This document shows positions 60,336 through 64,000 of a stretch of 64,000 bases of DNA, one piece after another. The notes under the pieces were generated by a model, which saw only the letters and a list, made by a program, of their open reading frames with translations, searched no databases and was not told the DNA's origin. Position numbers and translations under genes: made by a program. Source of the DNA: Euwallacea fornicatus (Eukaryota; Arthropoda; Insecta; Coleoptera; Curculionidae); assembly GCF_040115645.1 (NCBI RefSeq), contig NC_089573.1:1364001-1428000 (forward strand), given 5' to 3'. Position 1 is the stretch's first letter. Each line of letters begins with the position of its first letter.

Positions 60336-62078
60336 CTGAAATTACACACGTACATGGTCATTTCCCAAAATTAAAATTCGAGCGTTTATTTCGAAAAAGA
60401 AAAATCAAAACACCTCAGAGATATTTTCTACAAGGCGAAAATCCATTTTCCAAATTTATTTGAATTTATTTCAAACCAGTGATGTACGACGTGTTTAGTC
60501 TCACAACAAACTAAAAATGTGAATGAAATTAAAAATAAAGACATGTGAATGAAAAATCTAGTCCTGATTTATTATTTTACAATTGGTGACTCACCACCAG
60601 AGCTCGGAAAATAATTTTTATTATGACGTCTCCTAATTTGTTTCCATATTGTTAATGTGCCGCACTGTCGTCTATATACAGGGTATTCGCAAAAGATTGG
60701 AAACACCCAAATTATATTTCCCCGAATAATGCGTTCTTCCCAAATTTTAGAAATACATCACATGACCCACTTTAATTTATGCTTTTTGGTGATATTGGCA
60801 GCAGGGTACATTTTTGTAAATACTAAAGTAGGTTGCGTCAGAATTAACACGGCCTGTGAAATTTCACTGAATCGGAATGAGTTCAAGACACATAGCAACA
60901 TATTAAATATTTCGAATTCTTCGTGTTAAAATTATGTCAATTTTCGTGGACGGGAAAAAATCCGTGAAATTGTGTAGAAAACATTTACTACAACGGATTT
61001 TACGTTAATGGGAAAAAATGACTGAAATTCATTCAGTACAAAAGACCCTTCATTGAAGATGTGACACCGGATCTATAAATGTATATTACCAATTTAAAAC
61101 GATCAACATGACATCACAACGTTGACATGTGTCAAAACTACTGTCAATATAATCAAAATATATCTTTGACAGTAAATCTGCTGACGTGTGTCTGACTTTT
61201 GACAAGGTGACTTTAGGGACTGTTGTGCGAGACCCCGTGTGTTATTCATACCAACATTCGGTACTCGAGTTTCCTAATGTCTGAAAAATTTTAAATGTTC
61301 GAATAAATATTTTTATGTTTCCGATTAAATCACCGTTCGGTCTATATCTATATAAATTCCCGTCTTATGGAGATTTTCAAAATGGTAAAAGATACGAATC
61401 AGGTTTCAAAAGATCGTTCAAAGATCTGCAAATGACTTAGTGTATCTCCAAAATTATCATATACAAATTCGAAAGAGGCGTACACGAGGATATCTAATTA
61501 AGTTAAATTTAATAATGATGCAAGCGATGTTGCCAAGGTTAAATTTTTCTCTCAGGTACAAGAACTATAGTTTCGAACGAGACACCCGGAATATTCAAAC
61601 TGCAGGTTCGACGCAGTTTCATTCGGTACTTTTAAATTTTTTTTAAGATAAAAGTGAATAAAATTTTACACTTTCCACAATTTGCGGCTCCGTAACTCAC
61701 CAAAGGTGTGAGATAGACCACTGGCAATCTTATATCTTTCTGCAAATTATAAAGTGATAGAAATTCTAAAATGTTCAAAAATTGAAAAATACTTAAGAAT
61801 CCTTTTAAAATAATCTAGAATCATGTCTTTTTATATGGAGCATAGTGCGGCTCACCTCGTTGAAGATCCTAAAGGTATAAAGAGACTATAAAAATGCTAT
61901 TATTGAAAAAGCTGTTCAAGGTAGGTATAGACTAGATTAGGAAATTCTTCAACTTCTCATTAAAAATTTAACAAATTGAACAGACTTGGAAGATCTTAAC
62001 TGGTAATTTAAATTCATCAATCTGAAGCGACCTAAAATACCGGGATTTTCAGCTAAAAAATAAACAACTTGAAATGAC
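60336..62078. other. Presumed RhoGEF intron
   Basis: The DH domain is incomplete at 60335, so transcription must come from above. A single TACAGGGTATTCG end lies near 60.68 kb. The two weak exon candidates at 61.7 and 61.87 kb fall in here. Confidence 0.45.
61701..61739 (-). CDS. Possible upstream small exon of the RhoGEF gene (uncertain)
   Basis: A 39-nt open stretch is framed by a good acceptor (AATTTGCAG) and donor (TTG/GTGAGT). It would encode KDIRLPVVYLTPL in phase 0-0, compatible with joining exon A. A second tiny frame of 13 nt (61856-61868) has a TTTAG acceptor and a GAG/GTGAGC donor. Neither encodes the E(R/K)xYV helix expected immediately before exon A, so these may be chance splice-site pairs. 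Confidence 0.2.
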
Positions 62079-62082
62079 TTAA

Positions 62083-62600
62083 CACATTCAGCGCCAGACC
62101 CAATATTGAGAGTTCTATTAAAGGACCGCTTAGCAAAGTGGCTAACAGACATCGGTGTCTGTCTACAGTAAAATGTTCAACCAGGGAACCAGGACAGACA
62201 CGTTTTACGTTTTGCGAATAGCAATAAAGGGTTGAACCAGACATTTTCAGTAGAGCAGACAGAACTTCGTAGGGTGTTCGTGGGAGCGAGACACTGGGGT
62301 GTTGGTGGTGAGGTGGGAGTGTGAAACTGCTATGACCCTGCAATGTGGAGCAGACAATTAACGTTAATTACAGATCCACAGCAGTCCCTATAGAGATAGA
62401 GCCCTTCGATCATTTTCTGTTCAATCCAGGTAAAGTGATACATTTGACTAGGTCACGGCAGACACTACGAAATTTATACTTAAATATAATTTGAACCCGT
62501 GCGGCCGGCGGAAGAGCGTATTAGCAGACACCAATGTCTGTTGTGGCCTTATGAATCAAGTTTAAAACCGACCTCGAAATCGGTCACGGCACTCAATGTG
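62083..62600. mobile_element. TTAA-flanked MITE, piggyBac-like
   Basis: TTAA lies immediately outside both ends (62079-62082 and 62601-62604). Terminal repeats are CACATTCAGCGCC and, on the minus strand, CACATTGAGTGCC. A near-palindrome ACAGACATCGGTGTCTGT occurs about 60 bases from the left end and a relative, CAGACACCAATGTCTG, about 60 bases from the right. No coding frame. TTAA target duplication is the piggyBac hallmark; the family link is inference. Confidence 0.7.
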
Positions 62601-62604
62601 TTAA

Positions 62605-64000
62605 AAGTCCTGAATTTTTAACTGAAATTCGACAACTTAAAGGGACCTAATGTGCTTGAATTTCTTACTAAAATTAAAGACATAAAAGACCTGAACTTCC
62701 ATATACTAACTTAAATGTACAAGCGTGAAGCAATCCAAAATATCGATGTTTCTGGCTAAAGATTAAGCAACTTCAGTTGACTTAAAACAAACCTGCACTG
62801 ATGACTGATATTCAATGATCCAAAGTTATTTAATGGGAAACAGTTTCTAATTAAAAACCTAATAGGGTGAAGGGATATAAAAAATAAAAAACTAAAAGTG
62901 CTAATTTAAATTTATCGGCATGATGCGACATGAAGACTTAAAAGGGATCCTGAGACCTAAAAACCCGAATTTCTGACCATTCATTGGCCAATTCGAGGCG
63001 CCTGATGAAGTAAGAATTGGATGGTGTGCTACACATGCAAATTGCACGGAACTAATAAATGAGAAAATGTCTCATTTAATATAAGGAAGTATCTGGAGGA
63101 AAAACTGAAACCTCGGCAACTTTCCATAATCTACGGATACACGTAAATATAGACAAGGAACTCGCATTGAATCAAATTCGCATGTTCCACTGCCTCCAAA
63201 ATTTTCATAGCTACATAGGTACAGATTTGCAGCCCTTCATGAACAGATTTTTTAAAAATTTTGAAATTTTAAACGATGAGATTTTTAACTCATTTCTAAA
63301 ATATGGACTTTTGGAATGTAATAGTTACGGCTCTTTCGAAAATGGACCCATTGTTCGTGGCGGTCGCAATAGTGGTTCCAACAAATAATAATGCTATTCA
63401 AAGGTCACAATGAGAAAAGGTCATCCTTACACGAAATATCACTCACTTGATTTAATGATCTTTATTAGAATTTTACAGATGGTTTATAACCTATATTCAA
63501 ACGCGCTACGAACGAATTCATGAAGGTGATTACCGGTGATATACGGACCTGGTAAATTTTTGAATAATTAAAATCTAAAACTAGGCAACTCTACATACAG
63601 CAGATGAAGAACGTAGTGGAAGCTATGCGGCCAGGATAATCCTGAGGATCTTCATGAAAATTACATCTTTAACAGTTTCAAATGATTTCAAAATAGATGC
63701 GATTTAAGAACCAAACAAGTTTAATTTCAGCGGATTTTGCCAGAATTTACCCCAATGCCAGTTAATTTTAATGAAGGAGCCTGTAAAAGGTGAACAACCA
63801 TGAAACTCGATCATTTCGTTTCGCAGCAGCAAATCGCCAATATTTTGTGTAAATAATCTCATTTTCGGCATGGAAAATCTTTTCTTCGAAATATGAAAGA
63901 TTTTCTCTCGGCTCGTTTAATTTCAAGAGAATATTAGCATGCTTCATAATCGAGAAAATTATTTTCGTTTGTGCTATAATAAATCGACAATTCAGTAATT
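62605..64000. other. No gene seen; presumed RhoGEF intron or upstream
   Basis: I searched the minus strand for the first DH helix exon and found none. The plus-strand frame at 63167-63388 resembles nothing known. Confidence 0.4.

Noticed and set aside
1..64000. tRNA, rRNA, CRISPR arrays, bacterial promoters and terminators
   Set aside because: No GGTTCRANNCC B-box in a tRNA-like context, no rRNA stretches, no regular spacer-repeat arrays; the DNA is eukaryotic.

Overview
This 64 kb window is AT-rich animal nuclear DNA, almost certainly from an insect. It has spliced genes with GT/AG introns, several mariner/Tc1-family transposons, TTAA- and TA-flanked non-autonomous elements and microsatellites, and no sign of bacterial organisation. 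The transposon load (mariner, Tc1, DUF4817-type and many elements ending in TACAGGGTG) would fit a beetle or another insect with a TE-rich genome, but the sequence does not fix the species.

Two host genes can be supported, both on the minus strand. Near 29 kb lies the first coding exon of a secreted fibroblast growth factor (28877-29114), with a signal peptide, an FGF beta-trefoil start and a splice donor at the conserved FGF intron position, inside a GC-rich island; its downstream exons were not found here. From 60.3 to 50.3 kb runs the 3' part of a Rho guanine-nucleotide exchange factor of the ARHGEF17/TEM4 type. Ten exons join in phase into 835 residues: most of a DH domain, a PH-like region and a C-terminal beta-propeller-like domain ending in a stop. 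Its 5' end should lie above 60.3 kb, probably outside the window.

The rest is intergenic or intronic sequence built largely from transposable elements. In order: a Tc1-like relic with a nested poly(A) retroposon (1.7-2.9 kb); a TACAGGG inverted-repeat element (4.3-5.1); a mariner with only two in-frame stops (6.2-7.5); a DUF4817-type transposon with about 0.38 kb terminal repeats (8.65-10.65); a near-palindromic DUF4817 element (13.4-14.8); another with about 488 bp arms (19.5-20.9); an inverted-repeat element (31.2-32.0); an almost intact Tc1-like element with TA target duplication and IR/DR ends (33.66-35.82); a degenerate irritans-like mariner (42.8-44.0); a 0.8 kb foldback (51.7-52.5) and a truncated mariner (52.6-53.3) inside the last RhoGEF intron; a composite inverted/tandem repeat (54.4-55.0); paired CTGARGA...GAAAC motifs (57.4 and 58.3); and a TTAA-flanked MITE (62.1-62.6).

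The most unusual pattern is that at least two long-terminal-repeat elements carry an inward-facing start of an open reading frame in each arm, so that part of the protein-coding region lies inside the inverted repeat. The large stretches 10.7-13.4, 14.8-19.5, 20.9-28.8, 35.8-42.8 and 44.0-50.3 kb show no gene that I can defend.
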